Below, in pieces: positions 25,050 to 32,888 of a stretch of 64,000 nt of DNA. Below the pieces are notes generated by a model. The model was given only the letters and a program-made list of their open reading frames with translations, was not told the DNA's origin and ran no database searches. Position 1 is the first letter of the stretch; the number at the start of each line of letters is the position of its first letter. The stretch lies in contig NZ_JBQKKT010000003.1 of assembly GCF_052116585.1 (NCBI RefSeq), positions 62,001 to 126,000 of the forward strand, given 5' to 3'. A program made the position numbers and the translations under genes. The stretch comes from Luteococcus sp052116585 (GTDB lineage: Bacteria > Actinomycetota > Actinomycetes > Propionibacteriales > Propionibacteriaceae).

Positions 25050-26185
25050 TGAGCACCGACACTGCCATGGAGTCGGGCAGGCGGGCGCCGCTGGCGTCGC
25101 GTCTGCCCGATTTTCCGTGGGACTCCCTTGCGGGAGCGAAGCAGAAGGCGCAGGTCCATCCCGGCGGCATCGTCGACCTCAGCGTCGGAACTCCCGTCGA
25201 CCCGACTCCGCAGCTGGCGCGCGAGGCCCTGGCCGGGGCCGCCGACTGGCCCGGCTACCCGACGGTCTGGGGCACCGCGGAGCTGCGTGCCGCCATCCGT
25301 GGCTACCTGCAGGGCCGGTGGAGGAGCGTCGAGCTCGCCGACGAGAACGTGCTCCCCGTGATCGGCACCAAGGAGGCCGTCGCCTGGCTGCCCACCATGC
25401 TGGATCTGGGCGCCGACGACACCATCGTGATCCCCACCACCGCCTACCCCACCTATGAGGTGGGGGCCGCCATGGTCGGCGCCACGATCATCGCCAGTGA
25501 CGATCCGGCGCAGCTGGCCCGCGACGGCATCACGCCCGCCCTGGTGTGGATCAACTCACCCGCCAACCCGCACGGCCAGGTGCTCACCGTCGACGAGCTG
25601 CGCGCCTGGGTGACCTTCTGCCGCCAGACCGGGGCGGTGCTGGCCTCCGACGAGTGTTACGGCGAATTCTGCTGGGAGGCCGAGGCCGTCAGCATCCTGG
25701 ATCCTGCGGTCTGCGACGGCGAGATCAGCAACCTGCTGGTGCTGCACTCGCTGAGCAAGCGCTCGAACCTGGCCGGTTACCGGGCGGGTTTCATCGCCGG
25801 TTGTCCGACGCTGGTGATGGATCTGCTGGACGTGCGCAAGAACTTCGGCATGATGCTGCCCGGGCCGGTTCAGGCGGCGATGGCTGCCACCCTGGCCGAT
25901 CACCAGCACGTCGAGGAGCAGCGCCAGCGCTACCTGTCCCGACGAGCGAGGCTGCGTCCCGCGTTGGAGGCGGCCGGTTTCACCATCGACCACTCGGAGG
26001 CCTCGCTCTACCTGTGGGCGACGCGGGGCGAGGACTGCCGCGTCACCGTCGACTGGCTGGCCGAGCGCGGCATCCTGGCCGCCCCCGGCGACTTCTACGG
26101 CAAGGCCGGCACCCGGCACGTCCGGATTGCGCTGACAGCCACCGACGAGCGGATCGACGCGGCCGTGGAGCGCCTCAAGGGCTGA
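25049..26185 (+). CDS. dapC: Succinyldiaminopimelate transaminase, actinobacterial DapC type
   Basis: A 378-residue fold-type I PLP enzyme. VDLSVGTPVDPTP, WINSPANPHGQVLTVDELRAWV, ASDECYGEFCWE and the Schiff-base Lys237 in SLSKRSNLAGYRAGF match the actinobacterial DapC group found next to fdxA. It transaminates N-succinyl-2-amino-6-oxopimelate in lysine and peptidoglycan precursor synthesis. dapD of the same pathway lies at 31937-32878. Its stop codon abuts the stop of the convergent response regulator with no gap (TGATCA). Confidence 0.9.
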   Translation: MSTDTAMESGRRAPLASRLPDFPWDSLAGAKQKAQVHPGGIVDLSVGTPVDPTPQLAREALAGAADWPGYPTVWGTAELRAAIRGYLQGRWRSVELADENVLPVIGTKEAVAWLPTMLDLGADDTIVIPTTAYPTYEVGAAMVGATIIASDDPAQLARDGITPALVWINSPANPHGQVLTVDELRAWVTFCRQTGAVLASDECYGEFCWEAEAVSILDPAVCDGEISNLLVLHSLSKRSNLAGYRAGFIAGCPTLVMDLLDVRKNFGMMLPGPVQAAMAATLADHQHVEEQRQRYLSRRARLRPALEAAGFTIDHSEASLYLWATRGEDCRVTVDWLAERGILAAPGDFYGKAGTRHVRIALTATDERIDAAVERLKG

Positions 26186-26827
26186 TCACTCGGGGGACAT
26201 GTCGTCCAGACCCAGCCGCTGGGCCTCGAGAACGGTCGACAACCTGCTGGTGGTGCCCAGTTTGCGCATCGCGGACGTGAGGTGTCGCTTCGCGGTCGAC
26301 AGACTGACATACATCGTCTCGGCGATCTGCGCATTGGACAGTCCCCGGCACAGCAGGTTCAGCGTCCTGCGTTCCTCGGCGGTCAGGTCTGGGCGCACAC
26401 CATCCGGCACCTGCGGGAAGAGGCTGCGAAAGGGCGCCTCTGATACCACGGCAAGTCCGCGGTGGACAGCGCGCACGGCATCGACGAGCGCTCCGGGCGA
26501 CACGCTCTTGAGGACATATCCGGCAGCCCCTGCCTGCAAGGCGGCCGTGGTGCTCAGATCGCTGAGCGCGGTGATCAGCAGCACCTTGGTGGGAAGATGC
26601 TGCTCCGCCACCCAGCGCGCGGCCTCGATACCGCTGAGCGCGGGCATGTTGATGTCGGAGAGCAGGACGTCCGGGGAGTCTCGCATGACGGCGTCCAGTG
26701 CAGAGGTGGCATCGGCATGGACGGACACGACCGAGATCCCCGGGGCGTGGTTGAGGTAGGTGGCCAAGGTCTGGCGGGCCAGGGGATCGTCGTCGCAGAT
26801 CACGACGCGAATGGCTGCGCTGGTCAT
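26186..26827 (-). CDS. NarL/LuxR-family response regulator
   Basis: A 213-residue two-component regulator. The receiver domain has acidic DDD near residues 12-14, phosphoacceptor Asp58 in LLSDINMP and the Lys of YVLKS near 108. The LuxR-type helix-turn-helix (LTAEERRTLNLLCRGLSNAQIAETMYVS, then TAKRHLTSAMRKLG) fills the C-terminus. It is the last gene of an ABC-permease-regulator operon and overlaps the permease by 4 nt. The matching histidine kinase is probably the separate gene at 29775-30914. Likely targets are the repeats at 29289-29318. Confidence 0.92.
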   Translation of the reverse strand: MTSAAIRVVICDDDPLARQTLATYLNHAPGISVVSVHADATSALDAVMRDSPDVLLSDINMPALSGIEAARWVAEQHLPTKVLLITALSDLSTTAALQAGAAGYVLKSVSPGALVDAVRAVHRGLAVVSEAPFRSLFPQVPDGVRPDLTAEERRTLNLLCRGLSNAQIAETMYVSLSTAKRHLTSAMRKLGTTSRLSTVLEAQRLGLDDMSPE

Positions 26828-28521
26828 CGCTGCAGCCTGGACATCCGGGCTTGGTCACAGTCCCTGATGGCTGCCAGATAGGACAGACCCCACTCACGGT
26901 CGGCCTGTGGATCGTCAAGCACGGGGATCGAGGCTCGTTGGTCCAGCGTGACGGGACAGCCGGCACCGACGCTTGTGCGGAGGTCGTTGAGGGCAGCGAA
27001 TCGGTCAAACTGCTTGGTGGACCCGAAGGAGCGGTTGTGGTCGAGCGAGACCACTGCGAGGCCTCGTGGTGGCGTGCCGATCACCGTGGCCACCTTGTCC
27101 GCGAAACCGGCGTCATTGGCGAGCAGGACCAGGCCGGGGAGGGACTGCTTGAAGGGCGAGCCCGCGTAGACCTCAGCCACCATGGCATGGCCTGCCGGGA
27201 GATAGGCGGCGTCGACAGGACGGGCACACACCCGAGGGAAGTCACCCGTGCACGCGCTGTATTCGCGCAGGTCATAGGTGGGTGCCGTGTACCTGGCGAC
27301 GAGCAGGCCCGTCGGCATCAGGAGGAACTGCAGCACGTAGACCCCCAGCGCCACGAGGGGCGTGACCCAGCGAGCCCGCAGGGTGAAGCCGACCATGGAG
27401 GCAACCAGACACGTGGCGGCGAGGACGGTGTAGTACGGCACGAGAGTGCCGGCATTCGGGACAGTTGCCCAGGTCTCTGCCACGCCCACGCCGATTCGTG
27501 CATTGGAGACGAGCGTGGCCGTGACGCACAGCGCGAGGATCATGGCGTGACCAGTGACCAGCGCGAGCAGTCCGTAGCGGGCAAAGGACCACCAGCGCGC
27601 CGGGACGCCGCGCGCTGCGATGACGTCGAACTGCGCCGTTCCGCTCCGCCACCGGGTCTGGCCCGCCCACGCGCCAATGGCGGCGCTGACAGGCACCATG
27701 GCGAGCCATTCTCCTGTGATGGCGTGGGGAATGAGCGCTCCGAGGTCCCCGGCCCATCTGCTGCTGGTGCTGAACAGCTTCACCGTGCCGATGATTCCGA
27801 GCAACGCGATGATGGGCAGCGTCGAGGCCTGGCCGGACCGACCCTGCTGGAAGCGCTGGGCGAGTGAACCACGTCGGGCTTGGCGCGATGAGGCGCTGAC
27901 GGACGCGAGGTAGCGGGCCGTTCCCACGGCGTAGATTGTCAAGGCCGTGGGCCAGCTGAGGTCAACCAGGCCATCGGGGGTGCTCACACCGCCCGGCTGC
28001 CTCGGGAATCCCCAGATGGTCTCCGCGACGGTGGGGTGCCCGCCCCAGCTGTAGAAGGCGGTGAGCAGGATCAGGACGATGAACGGGACCCATGCCGAGC
28101 GGCCACGCGTGGCCGAGTGCCCCAGAAGCAACAGGCCAACGAAGCCCAGCACATTGCGAATCGCGGCCGCGGCACCGAATTCCGTGGGAGCAGACAGGAC
28201 CGGGAGGCTCGTGGCGAGTATCGCCATGACCGTCACGGCGGACAGCAGGATGGTCCTGCGGCGAACGGGCGAGTAGGCGGCAACGCGTTCCAGCGCGGAC
28301 TCTGGACGCAGCGAGATTCCGAGGCTGGCGACGACGACCACGGGCGCCCAGTAGCTGACGTTGGCACGGCATTCCGGGTCTTGACAGTCAGCCATCCGGG
28401 TCAGGGCCCCGAAACCGACATGGACGACAAGTAGTCCCAGCAGAGCGCAGACGAGCCCGACATGGACCTTCTGGTACCGGAGCCACAGGGCCTCGCCTGA
28501 GGTGAGGTGTCGCGTGCTCAT
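26824..28521 (-). CDS. Polytopic membrane protein, likely ABC transporter permease
   Basis: A 565-residue integral membrane protein I do not recognise at family level. About eleven or twelve hydrophobic helices fill residues 20-420, followed by a hydrophilic tail of about 145 residues with four Cys (SACTGDFPRVCAR, GAGCPV, IRDCDQ) that is probably outside and disulfide-bonded. It overlaps the ABC ATPase gene by 4 nt upstream and the response regulator by 4 nt downstream, so it is the natural permease partner. The combination with a two-component system and nearby small peptides suggests peptide export, peptide sensing or immunity; this is inference. Confidence 0.75.
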   Translation of the reverse strand: MSTRHLTSGEALWLRYQKVHVGLVCALLGLLVVHVGFGALTRMADCQDPECRANVSYWAPVVVVASLGISLRPESALERVAAYSPVRRRTILLSAVTVMAILATSLPVLSAPTEFGAAAAIRNVLGFVGLLLLGHSATRGRSAWVPFIVLILLTAFYSWGGHPTVAETIWGFPRQPGGVSTPDGLVDLSWPTALTIYAVGTARYLASVSASSRQARRGSLAQRFQQGRSGQASTLPIIALLGIIGTVKLFSTSSRWAGDLGALIPHAITGEWLAMVPVSAAIGAWAGQTRWRSGTAQFDVIAARGVPARWWSFARYGLLALVTGHAMILALCVTATLVSNARIGVGVAETWATVPNAGTLVPYYTVLAATCLVASMVGFTLRARWVTPLVALGVYVLQFLLMPTGLLVARYTAPTYDLREYSACTGDFPRVCARPVDAAYLPAGHAMVAEVYAGSPFKQSLPGLVLLANDAGFADKVATVIGTPPRGLAVVSLDHNRSFGSTKQFDRFAALNDLRTSVGAGCPVTLDQRASIPVLDDPQADREWGLSYLAAIRDCDQARMSRLQR

Positions 28522-29216
28522 GGGGTCACCAGGGCGAGATAGCGCTGCTCGAAGGCCTTGAGGTCATGGGGTGGTGCGAAGTCCGGACCGTGGTGGAGGA
28601 TTCGTCCGTGCGCCAGTACGGTGACGGTGTCAGCCGTGTCGAGGACATCCTCAACGATGTGCGTGGAGACCAGTACGACGGCCTCGCGCGCCGCTTCTTG
28701 CAGCACCTCGGCCAGCAGGGATCGCTGGGCGATGTCGAGACCAGCCGACGGTTCGTCGAGCACCAGGAGGCGTGGCTGTCCGGTCAGCGTTGCCGCGATA
28801 CCGACACGGCGTCGCTGGCCGCCGGAGAGTTCCGCAAGCTGCTTGTCCCGTAGTTCAGTCAGCCGGGCACACTCCAGAACCCGATCCACTTCGGTGTTCG
28901 TGGCCTGTCGGGGAACCTTGCGTAGCCAGCACATGTAGCGCACGAAGTCCGCAACGTTGAAGCGAGACTTCTCGGGGAGGTTCTCCTGGGGCAGGAAGCT
29001 CGTGTGCAGGCGACGCTCGGCAATGCGGGACTGGCCATCCAGACGGATGGTCCCTGAGGAGGGACGCCTGAGGGTTGAAACCACGGACATCAGCGATGAC
29101 TTTCCTGCACCATTGGGGCCAATCAGCGCGTGCAGTCCAGTGTCGAGTGCCAGTGATATGTCCTGACAGGCGACGGTGCTGCCGTACGCGACGGTCACGC
29201 GGTCGATCTCCAACAC
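28518..29216 (-). CDS. ABC transporter ATP-binding protein
   Basis: A 232-residue ATPase with Walker A GPNGAGKS (residues 33-40), signature LSGGQRRRVG, Walker B LLVLDEPSAGLD and the switch His in STH. The family resembles ATPases of peptide/antibiotic export or immunity transporters. It is the first gene of the operon with the large membrane protein and the response regulator. Its upstream region, shared with the divergent peptide gene, carries TTGGGCC repeats. Confidence 0.92.
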   Translation of the reverse strand: MLEIDRVTVAYGSTVACQDISLALDTGLHALIGPNGAGKSSLMSVVSTLRRPSSGTIRLDGQSRIAERRLHTSFLPQENLPEKSRFNVADFVRYMCWLRKVPRQATNTEVDRVLECARLTELRDKQLAELSGGQRRRVGIAATLTGQPRLLVLDEPSAGLDIAQRSLLAEVLQEAAREAVVLVSTHIVEDVLDTADTVTVLAHGRILHHGPDFAPPHDLKAFEQRYLALVTP

Positions 29217-29288
29217 GAGAGCCTCCTGATCTGCATGCTTTCGAGCCGTTGGTCCTTTCTAGCGTCTTTTCGTAGACCCTGTGCGCTC

Positions 29289-29318
29289 TTGGGCCGCCAG
29301 GGCCAAGACTTGGGCCAA
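29289..29318. promoter_or_regulatory. Candidate regulator-binding repeats between the ABC operon and peptide gene 1
   Basis: Two TTGGGCC direct repeats start at 29289 and 29310, 21 bp apart, which puts them on the same face of the helix. The second is part of the perfect palindrome TTGG-G-CCAA (29310-29318) and the first of TTGG-N10-CCAA (29289-29306). This is the natural place for the response regulator at 26186 to bind. The rest of 29217-29420 shows no gene. Confidence 0.5.
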
Positions 29319-29420
29319 AGAGCTCACGTCTGCCGCTGTAGCCGTCCACCGCTCGAGGGCATCTCTTAATTTCGTCGGTGTCTCCCCGAGAGTCGGATTG
29401 GATGACGGAAAGGAAGAGCA

Positions 29421-29717
29421 ATGAAGTCCATCAAGAAGATCGTGGCTGCAACGGGCGCCATGCTCGCTGCCAGCAGTGCGCTGCTGCTGTCCAGCCCCGC
29501 CACTGCCGAGGCGCTGCCGACGGGCTGCTCCGTGACCGGTACCTCCGACGGGAAGTTCGTCGCCAAGTGCACGTCAGGTACCGGGGAGTTCCGGCTCCGG
29601 GTCATCTGCAACAACGCCCCCGACCGGACCAGCAGCTGGATCAGTACGCCGGGCAGCACCGCCATGGGTTGCCTGGTCGGCCGAGCCGAGGCGGCCACTC
29701 TCGAGACTCGCAACTGA
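29421..29717 (+). CDS. Small secreted cysteine-containing protein
   Basis: A 98-residue protein with a clear Sec signal peptide: basic MKSIKKIV, hydrophobic AATGAMLAASSALLLSS, and a likely cleavage after ATAEA (about residue 31). The mature ~67 residues contain four Cys (PTGCSV, AKCTSG, VICNNA, MGCLVG), likely forming two disulfides outside the cell. The fold is not known to me; similar small secreted proteins occur in actinobacteria. GGAAAGGAAGAG lies just upstream of the ATG. It is divergent from the ABC/regulator operon and convergent with the histidine kinase. Confidence 0.8.
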   Translation: MKSIKKIVAATGAMLAASSALLLSSPATAEALPTGCSVTGTSDGKFVAKCTSGTGEFRLRVICNNAPDRTSSWISTPGSTAMGCLVGRAEAATLETRN

Positions 29718-29742
29718 TTCGACGAACGCGGTCTCACCCGCC

Positions 29743-29784
29743 GAGGCTGTGGCTCGGGCCTCGCAGGTCCCGGGTCACAGCCTC
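29743..29784. terminator. Hairpin terminator between peptide gene 1 and histidine kinase
   Basis: GAGGCTGTG (29743-29751) pairs with CACAGCCTC (29776-29784), with a further inner CGGG/CCCG pairing. The right arm covers the stop codon of the kinase, so the hairpin serves two convergent genes. Confidence 0.6.
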
Positions 29785-30914
29785 AGCAGCGGAGATGTGG
29801 CGCGCAGGGTCCACGTCGTCTCGTGCAGACCGGCTTCGAGGCTTCCCCCCAAGCCCTGCAGGCGCTGCTTCATCGCCTTCAGGCCCAGAGGGTTGTGATT
29901 CAACCGAGTGGTGTGCGCAGTGGCTTGGTTCAGTACGACCAGGCTGACGGATTCATGGGTGACTTCCACGAGTAGCGCCACTGGTTTGGTGCGGTCCGCG
30001 TGCTTCTCCACATTATTGATTGCTTCCTGCAGCACGTGGGAAAAACACTGGGCGGTGGTGGCGTCCACCGTGCTCCAGTCGCCGTCAAGATCCACGTTGA
30101 CCTGAAATCCCAATCGCTCCAGATAGTTGGCTCTTGAGGCAATGAGCGTGGGGAATGGTGAGGTGCTCGTCGGCTCCCGAAAGGGTTCCTGTTGAGCGGA
30201 GATCAACAGGTCCAGCGTGGAACGCAAGGTGGTGCTCCCCCTGCGGGAGCTCGCGGCGATGGTCTCGAGGTCCGCTGCCGAGAGATGACCGTCCAGCTGC
30301 GCTCGCTGACTCGTCATGGCGATCACGGCGAGGTCATGGGCGACAGTGTCATGGAGTTGGCGAGCCAGTGCTCGACGCTGTTCGAGCAACTCCGCGGCAC
30401 GTCTGGAGGCAGCGGCGGAAGCAGTGGCATGGATGAGGTGCCCCGCAAGCCCGGCAAGGACCAGGAGCACCAACCATGCCAGCGAGTAGCTGAGCAATGA
30501 ACTGGTGTTGGTCACCTCACGACTTGTCTTGCCGGTGGCCACCACAAGGGCGACGACGGCCCATCCACAGGCCCGCAGGGAGCGGCCCCGCCGGGCGAAA
30601 CTGAAGGTTGGTATTAGGCAGGAATGAAAGGCCACGCCGGTCTGCGAAGCGGGCAGGGGCGCCATACCGGCGATTCCGAGAGCCACGACGAGGGCACCGA
30701 CCGTTGGCCGACGCCCGCACAAGCCCGCCCCAAGGCAGGCGAGCACTGAAAAGACTGCCACTGTCAAGGAGTCTGGGTGTGCGGTCTGGTTGACCAGTGT
30801 GAGCAGAGCCAGAAATACAGATGCAGACACTTCGACAAGGCCACTGTTGCTCAGTCTGGCTGATCTGCCACGACTCACTTCCCGGACGTCCTTCCAATCA
30901 TCAATATCAATCAC
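29775..30914 (-). CDS. Membrane sensor histidine kinase (NarL-type partner)
   Basis: A 379-residue kinase. Five or six hydrophobic segments occupy residues 25-165 with little extracellular loop. The dimerisation/phosphoacceptor box RRALARQLHDTVAHDLAVIAMTSQ has His188, as in HisKA_3 kinases. The ATPase domain has the N box LQEAINNVEKHADRT and GLKAMKQRLQGLGGSLEAG. It probably phosphorylates the response regulator at 26186-26827, although the two genes are 3 kb apart. It starts with GTG at 30914, only 17 nt from the divergent start of peptide gene 2. The small sensor part suggests it senses a membrane-inserted or membrane-proximal signal. Confidence 0.87.
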   Translation of the reverse strand: MIDIDDWKDVREVSRGRSARLSNSGLVEVSASVFLALLTLVNQTAHPDSLTVAVFSVLACLGAGLCGRRPTVGALVVALGIAGMAPLPASQTGVAFHSCLIPTFSFARRGRSLRACGWAVVALVVATGKTSREVTNTSSLLSYSLAWLVLLVLAGLAGHLIHATASAAASRRAAELLEQRRALARQLHDTVAHDLAVIAMTSQRAQLDGHLSAADLETIAASSRRGSTTLRSTLDLLISAQQEPFREPTSTSPFPTLIASRANYLERLGFQVNVDLDGDWSTVDATTAQCFSHVLQEAINNVEKHADRTKPVALLVEVTHESVSLVVLNQATAHTTRLNHNPLGLKAMKQRLQGLGGSLEAGLHETTWTLRATSPLLRL

Positions 30915-30931
30915 TTAACTAAGGAGGAATT

Positions 30932-31093
30932 GTGAAAAGGGTACTTCAACGCGCGTCAGGTTGGACGATTCTGATGAGTTTCGCGCTCGCGCTTTCCGTG
31001 CCGATCGGAGGCGGGGGTGACCGCGGAACCGATGGATGGTGCGACGTCTACCCCCTGTGGCCCGGGTGCGCCCAGGTCACGCACGCAGCGTGA
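30932..31093 (+). CDS. Small peptide with hydrophobic N-terminus and a two-Cys, Trp/Pro-rich tail (candidate signal or bacteriocin precursor)
   Basis: A 53-codon gene starting GTG, with an excellent ribosome-binding site AAGGAGGAA at 30921-30929. The N-terminus is basic (KRVLQR), followed by a hydrophobic stretch (WTILMSFALALSVPI) and four glycines, then a 24-residue tail with GWCDVYPLWPGCA. This looks like a signal or double-glycine leader plus a short secreted peptide with one disulfide. No maturation enzyme is nearby. It begins 17 nt from the divergent histidine kinase and its last 17 bp lie antisense to the 3' end of the transglycosylase-like gene. I know no homologue. It may be the ligand of the kinase or the cargo of the ABC transporter. 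Confidence 0.55.
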   Translation: MKRVLQRASGWTILMSFALALSVPIGGGGDRGTDGWCDVYPLWPGCAQVTHAA

Positions 31094-31928
31094 TGGTCGC
31101 CTCGGTGGGCTTGTTCGTGCCCGCCGAGGCGGCACTCCACTGGGCCAGTTCGGTGGCGCTCAGCTCCAGTGTCTGGTCCCCGACGGTGACCGCGGTCACA
31201 CCCGTCGTCTCCGTGGTGGCCAGCACCAACTGGGCGGCGGCCCACAGCTTCGTCGGATCCGACGAGTTCAGCGTGATCTGCGCCTGACCGTGGCTGGCCT
31301 TCACACTCCCACCGAAGGCCCGCTCCACCACCTTCGTCGCCCGCGCCGTCTCCGGCGTCGAAGCGCCGCGGTCGATGCAGCGCACCGCCGCGGGGGAGTG
31401 GCCGGTCAGCGCGCTGGCCCAGGCCCGGGAGACCTCCACGTGCTTGCGGTAGCCGTCGGGCACCCCGGAACGCTGCACCGCCTGCGCGACGTCATTGATG
31501 TCGCCCGCCTGCCAGTTGGGCACGTGCACCAGGTGGTCGTAGAACTTCCCGGCGGAATACCAGGGGTCCATGATCTGCTCCACAGTGCCCCAGCCCTGAC
31601 TGGGGCGCTGTTGGAACAGGCCCACCGAGTCACGGTCGCCGTAGTCGATGTTGCGCAGGTCAGACTCCTGCATCGCCGTGGCCAGGGCGATCGACGATGC
31701 CCGGGCCGGCAACCCCCGTCGCTGGGCCTCCGCGACGATGATCGCCGCATTCTCCGACTGCTCCAGGCTCAGGGAGTCCCGCACCGTGCCCACCTGCACC
31801 ACACACTGCTGCGCGGGCGGGATCACGGAGGTGGCCCCACTCCTGATCCAGCCCAGCAGGGTGATGGTGCCGATCACCAGGCTGGTCACCAGCACCAGCA
31901 GCACCAGGAGGGGTACGGACCTGCGCAC
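31077..31928 (-). CDS. Membrane-anchored lytic-transglycosylase-like protein
   Basis: A 283-residue protein with an N-terminal membrane helix (RSVPLLVLLVLVTSLVIGTITLLGW), so the rest is extracytoplasmic. The domain around ALATAMQESDLRNIDYGDRDSVGLFQQRPSQGWGT has the Glu and the GLFQ-type motif of SLT/lysozyme-like folds common in actinobacteria. It could cleave peptidoglycan glycan strands, but activity is unproven for this group. It lies 8 nt after dapD on the same strand and is probably co-transcribed with it. Confidence 0.75.
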   Translation of the reverse strand: MRRSVPLLVLLVLVTSLVIGTITLLGWIRSGATSVIPPAQQCVVQVGTVRDSLSLEQSENAAIIVAEAQRRGLPARASSIALATAMQESDLRNIDYGDRDSVGLFQQRPSQGWGTVEQIMDPWYSAGKFYDHLVHVPNWQAGDINDVAQAVQRSGVPDGYRKHVEVSRAWASALTGHSPAAVRCIDRGASTPETARATKVVERAFGGSVKASHGQAQITLNSSDPTKLWAAAQLVLATTETTGVTAVTVGDQTLELSATELAQWSAASAGTNKPTEATITLRA

Positions 31929-31936
31929 GGTGGGCC

Positions 31937-32878
31937 TCAGTTCTGGTGCAGCGCCGAGTTCAGCGCGATCGTCTGGCCGTCGCGGGGCTTCACCAGGACC
32001 GCGCCGGTCTGGGAGTCGCGGATGAACAGCAGGTCGTTGCGGCCGCTCAGCTCGACGGCCTTGACCACCTTCCCGTCGGGCAGGCGCACCTTGGTTCCGG
32101 CCGTCACGTACAGGCCGGCCTCCACCACGCAGTTGTCACCCAACGAGATGCCCACCCCGCTCTCGGCGCCCAGCAGGCAGCCCTTGCCGATCCGGATGAC
32201 CTGGGTGCCGCCGCCGCTGAGGGTGCCCATGATGGAGGCGCTCCCACCCACGTCGGTGCCGTCGTCGACGACCACACCGGCCGAGATCCGGCCCTCCACC
32301 ATCGAGTGGCCCAGCGTGCCGGCATTGAAGTTCACGAAACCCTCGTGCATCACGGTGGTGCCCTCGGCCAGGTGCGCGCCCAACCGCACGCGGTCGGCGT
32401 CGCCGATCCGCACGCCCGACGGCACCACATAGTCCACCATGCGGGGGAAGCGGTCCACCGAGAGCACGTTCACCACGCCCCGGGTATTGCGCAGCTGCAG
32501 GCGCACCTGCTCGAAGGCCTCCAGGGCGCAGGGCCCACAGCTGGTCCACACCACATTCGGCAGGATGCCGATCAGGCCGTCCAGATTCATCCCGTGCGGC
32601 TGCACGAGACGGCTGCTGAGCAGGTGCAGGCGCAGGTAGGCGTCGCTGACATCGGCGGGTGGGGCGGTGAGGTCCACCACCGACTTCACCAGCTGCACGC
32701 GCACCCGGCGGTCTGTGTCCTCGGTCTGCGACGAGACCATGGCCGACGGCGCCTTCACGTCATCGGCGGGGTGCCCCAGCTGGGGCTCGGGGAACCAGGT
32801 GTCCAGCACCTGGCCGGAGTCGTGGACGGTGGCCAGGCCCCATCCCCACGCCCAGACGAGTCCATCGGCGTCAGTCAT
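31937..32878 (-). CDS. dapD: 2,3,4,5-tetrahydropyridine-2,6-dicarboxylate N-succinyltransferase
   Basis: A 313-residue acyltransferase of the actinobacterial DapD type. The C-terminal half has hexapeptide-repeat strands of a left-handed beta helix (VRIGDADRVRLGAHLAEGTTVMHEGFVNFNAGTLG, GVGISLGDNCVVEAGLYVTAG). It uses succinyl-CoA to acylate tetrahydrodipicolinate in lysine/DAP synthesis, the step just before DapC. The start at 32878 (MTDADGLVWAWGWG) is 7 nt after TAGTCT, again a leaderless-like layout. The downstream gene is the transglycosylase-like protein. Confidence 0.93.
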   Translation of the reverse strand: MTDADGLVWAWGWGLATVHDSGQVLDTWFPEPQLGHPADDVKAPSAMVSSQTEDTDRRVRVQLVKSVVDLTAPPADVSDAYLRLHLLSSRLVQPHGMNLDGLIGILPNVVWTSCGPCALEAFEQVRLQLRNTRGVVNVLSVDRFPRMVDYVVPSGVRIGDADRVRLGAHLAEGTTVMHEGFVNFNAGTLGHSMVEGRISAGVVVDDGTDVGGSASIMGTLSGGGTQVIRIGKGCLLGAESGVGISLGDNCVVEAGLYVTAGTKVRLPDGKVVKAVELSGRNDLLFIRDSQTGAVLVKPRDGQTIALNSALHQN

Positions 32879-32888
32879 GCGGAAAAGA

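Noticed and set aside
30932..31093. Small peptide considered as a lasso-peptide precursor
   Set aside because: No Thr at the penultimate leader position and no B- or C-type processing genes nearby.
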